Shown here piece by piece: positions 6,694 through 8,231 of a stretch of 8,231 bases of DNA (positions are counted from its first letter, which is position 1; each line of letters begins with the position of its first letter). The DNA is from Gemmataceae bacterium (GTDB lineage: Bacteria > Planctomycetota > Planctomycetia > Gemmatales > Gemmataceae): positions 1-8,231 of the forward strand of contig JADLBT010000278.1 in the NCBI GenBank assembly GCA_020847555.1, given 5' to 3'. The notes under the pieces are model-generated. The model searched no databases, was not told the DNA's origin, and was given only the letters and a program-made list of their open reading frames with translations. The translations under genes and the position numbers were made by a program.

Positions 6694-8133
6694 TTACTGT
6701 TTGTTCAGCATCTCCAGCACTTCCTGGGTGCCCAGCGCCCACACGAGCATGCCCAGGGCGGCGCCGAGGCTGAGCATCATGCACCACTTGACGACGCCGA
6801 CGTGCCGCTGAAACAGCGGCTCCAGCCCCGGGTCGGCGTCCAGGCGCTGCAGGAACTCGACCCGCAGCGCGATGGTCGAGTGCTGCCACGACGACAGCCA
6901 CCCGGGCCGATCGCGGCTGATCCCGTTCAGCCGGGCAACCTTCTCCAGCGCCTCGACGAACACCGCCACCGACACCGTCCGGCACCCGAAGATGTCCGCC
7001 TGCCGCTCGCACCGGCGCGCCACGAACCCAAACACAACGAACAGGTACGCGCCCAGGAGCAGCAGCAGCGGCAGCAGGGCCACCATCTCGTGGACGCCCA
7101 GCCACTCGACCACCCCGGGCAGGTTGTCGGCGAGAAAGTCCTGCACCGGCGTAAGCTGGAGCACCTTGCCGCCCGCGTGCCAGAGCGTGATGACCACCAT
7201 CAGGCTGGCGGCCAGGAAGCCGAGGTAAAACAGCATGTGGTGGTGCTTGATGTGGCCGACCTCGTGGCCGAAAACCGCCTCGACCTCCTCGGGCGTCATC
7301 TCGTGCATGAGCCGGTCGGTCAGGACGACGTAGCGCAGCCAGCGCGACGGGCCGGTGACCATCGCGTTGGCGACCGTGTCGCGCGTGTCCCAGACGAGGA
7401 TGTCGGTGAAGCGGAACTGCAGCCGCCGCGCGGTCGCCAGCAGCCGGTCGCGCAGCGGCCCGGCCGGCAGGGGCCGCAGACCCAGGAACACCCGCAGCAG
7501 CCACGGGATGCCGATGAACACCGCCGCGAGGAGGACCGCCCCGAACAGCGGCAGCAGGAACTCGTCGTGCTGCAGGGCGGGGAACGCCAGCAAGACCGCC
7601 TGCTGAACGATCATGAGGACGAGCGGCGGGGCGATCAGCAGCAGATTGTGGCGGGCCTGCAGGGCGACGAACGCCCACCGGCCCGGGACAGCGCTGTCCT
7701 CGGCCGGGGCCAGGGCGGCGCGGCCGGCGCACTCGACGTTGTAGAAGGCGGCCCACCCGAGGACGAGTCCGGCCAGCAGCGGGGCCAGCATGAGCAGCTC
7801 CACTCCCGGGAGCGTCGTGTCGTCGTAAGCCAGCAGCGCGTGGGCGGTCCAGCCCCAGCCAAACAGGACGAGGGCGCCGAGGTAGCCCCCGAGCAGGGCG
7901 AAGAAGTGATAGCGGCGGTAGGTGTTGTAGCGCCGCAGCACCGCGGCACGTTCGGCCGGACTGCGGTGCAGCTGGCCCGTGAGCCAGCGAGCGAGAACGA
8001 AGGCAGCGCCGACGAGCAGAACCACGACGCCCCAGGTCAGAACGGCTGACGCGGGCGCGTCCGTCCAGGCGGGCCTTTCCCACCTGCGCTGCAACGAAAC
8101 GAGCGCGAGCACCAGCAGCAACAGGAAGGGCAT
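6694..8133 (-). CDS. M48 (Ste24/HtpX-like) membrane zinc metallopeptidase
   Basis: This 479-residue integral membrane protease probably cleaves membrane or misfolded proteins, by analogy with HtpX and Ste24. The zinc motif is HEVGH (290-294; H290 and H294 ligands, E291 catalytic) within FGHEVGHIKHHH. The third ligand is E376 in CERQADIFG. NAMVTG (256-261) ahead of the motif and WQHSTIALRVEFL (416-428) after it are also family-typical. About nine hydrophobic stretches can be seen: roughly 1-13, 30-50, 76-98, 109-131, 163-185, 190-212, 300-318, 349-370 and 448-467. The first is short and may act as a signal anchor. HtpX is near 290 residues, so the extended N-terminal membrane part is closer to Ste24-like or other large bacterial M48 proteins. 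ATG at 8133 is supported by GGAGGA (8143-8148) at 9 bases. It is a single-gene unit as far as the window shows. Family: very sure. Substrate: unknown. Confidence 0.94.
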   Translation of the reverse strand: MPFLLLLVLALVSLQRRWERPAWTDAPASAVLTWGVVVLLVGAAFVLARWLTGQLHRSPAERAAVLRRYNTYRRYHFFALLGGYLGALVLFGWGWTAHALLAYDDTTLPGVELLMLAPLLAGLVLGWAAFYNVECAGRAALAPAEDSAVPGRWAFVALQARHNLLLIAPPLVLMIVQQAVLLAFPALQHDEFLLPLFGAVLLAAVFIGIPWLLRVFLGLRPLPAGPLRDRLLATARRLQFRFTDILVWDTRDTVANAMVTGPSRWLRYVVLTDRLMHEMTPEEVEAVFGHEVGHIKHHHMLFYLGFLAASLMVVITLWHAGGKVLQLTPVQDFLADNLPGVVEWLGVHEMVALLPLLLLLGAYLFVVFGFVARRCERQADIFGCRTVSVAVFVEALEKVARLNGISRDRPGWLSSWQHSTIALRVEFLQRLDADPGLEPLFQRHVGVVKWCMMLSLGAALGMLVWALGTQEVLEMLNKQ

Positions 8134-8171
8134 GCGCGAACGTCCTCCAGCACCAGACCCCGATTCGTGAT

Positions 8172-8200
8172 ATTCTACCTCATGCCCGAGAGGCGGTAAA
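8172..8200 (-). promoter_or_regulatory. Sigma-70-like promoter of the M48 peptidase gene
   Basis: On the minus strand, TTTACC (8195-8200) and TAGAAT (8172-8177) stand exactly 17 bases apart, matching consensus at 4 of 6 and 5 of 6 positions. Transcription would begin near 8165, leaving a leader of about 32 bases that contains GGAGGA at 8143-8148 before the ATG at 8133. It lies in the only AT-rich patch of this intergenic region. Confidence 0.6.
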
Positions 8201-8231
8201 CCCGGGCGGGGCGGCAGACCAGGCCCCGTAA

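Noticed and set aside
6398..8083. Minus-strand frame of 561 codons overlapping the M48 gene and the oxidoreductase start
   Set aside because: It is an alternative-frame shadow; the M48 frame has the HEVGH motif, membrane spans, a ribosome binding site and a promoter, while this frame is low complexity.
8207..8228. Small hairpin CGGGGC/GCCCCG with a 10-base loop near the right edge
   Set aside because: Six GC pairs are expected by chance in DNA of this composition, there is no T-run, and the flanking gene is outside the window.

Overview
The window looks like an ordinary chromosomal stretch of a high-GC planctomycete, most likely of the Gemmataceae (Gemmata-type) group. Evidence for this: strong G/C preference at third codon positions, which opens long meaningless reading frames on both strands; a giant Ser/Thr kinase with a DWG in place of DFG and a C-terminal formylglycine-generating-enzyme (FGE/SUMF1)-like domain; and a Tat-exported Gfo/Idh/MocA oxidoreductase. 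These gene types are strongly expanded in that phylum. The assignment to a family is from recognition of protein style, not from a search.

Layout, left to right. Positions 27-79 hold a long GC-rich hairpin that resembles a dispersed extragenic palindrome. It is followed by a probable two-gene operon on the + strand: a small all-helical, ferritin-like protein of unknown function (108-551) and a TatD-family metal-dependent hydrolase (577-1362), both with GTG starts and good Shine-Dalgarno sites. After a 72-base gap comes the dominant gene (1435-5172, +), a 1245-residue protein. It joins an N-terminal helical region, a Ser/Thr kinase, one membrane span, a charged coiled coil, a HEAT-like helical region and a non-catalytic FGE-like domain. 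Its start is uncertain: a perfect TATAAT lies 2 bases before the first ATG, and a GTG with its own Shine-Dalgarno site lies 66 bases further in.

The kinase gene converges, with a 38-base gap (5173-5210) in which I see no clear terminator, on a minus-strand gene for a Tat-signal Gfo/Idh/MocA oxidoreductase (5211-6437). That gene has a recognisable promoter and ribosome binding site, which fix its start downstream of the longest possible ATG. A short + strand reading frame (6551-6688, 45 codons) lies between it and the next gene. Its C-terminal half resembles the end of an HlyD/CusB-type efflux adaptor, so it may be a gene remnant. The last gene (6694-8133, minus strand) is a multi-spanning M48 (Ste24/HtpX-like) zinc metallopeptidase with a good sigma-70-like promoter at 8172-8200.

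The genes do not form an obvious single pathway. The kinase is the only clear signalling component. The oxidoreductase and the peptidase are separate transcription units. I see no CRISPR array, tRNA or rRNA, insertion sequence, integrase, phage gene or defence system. The most interesting items are the architecture and degenerate FGE active site of the kinase, the uncertain kinase start, the hairpin element, the conserved-looking small gene ahead of tatD, and the efflux-adaptor-like remnant.
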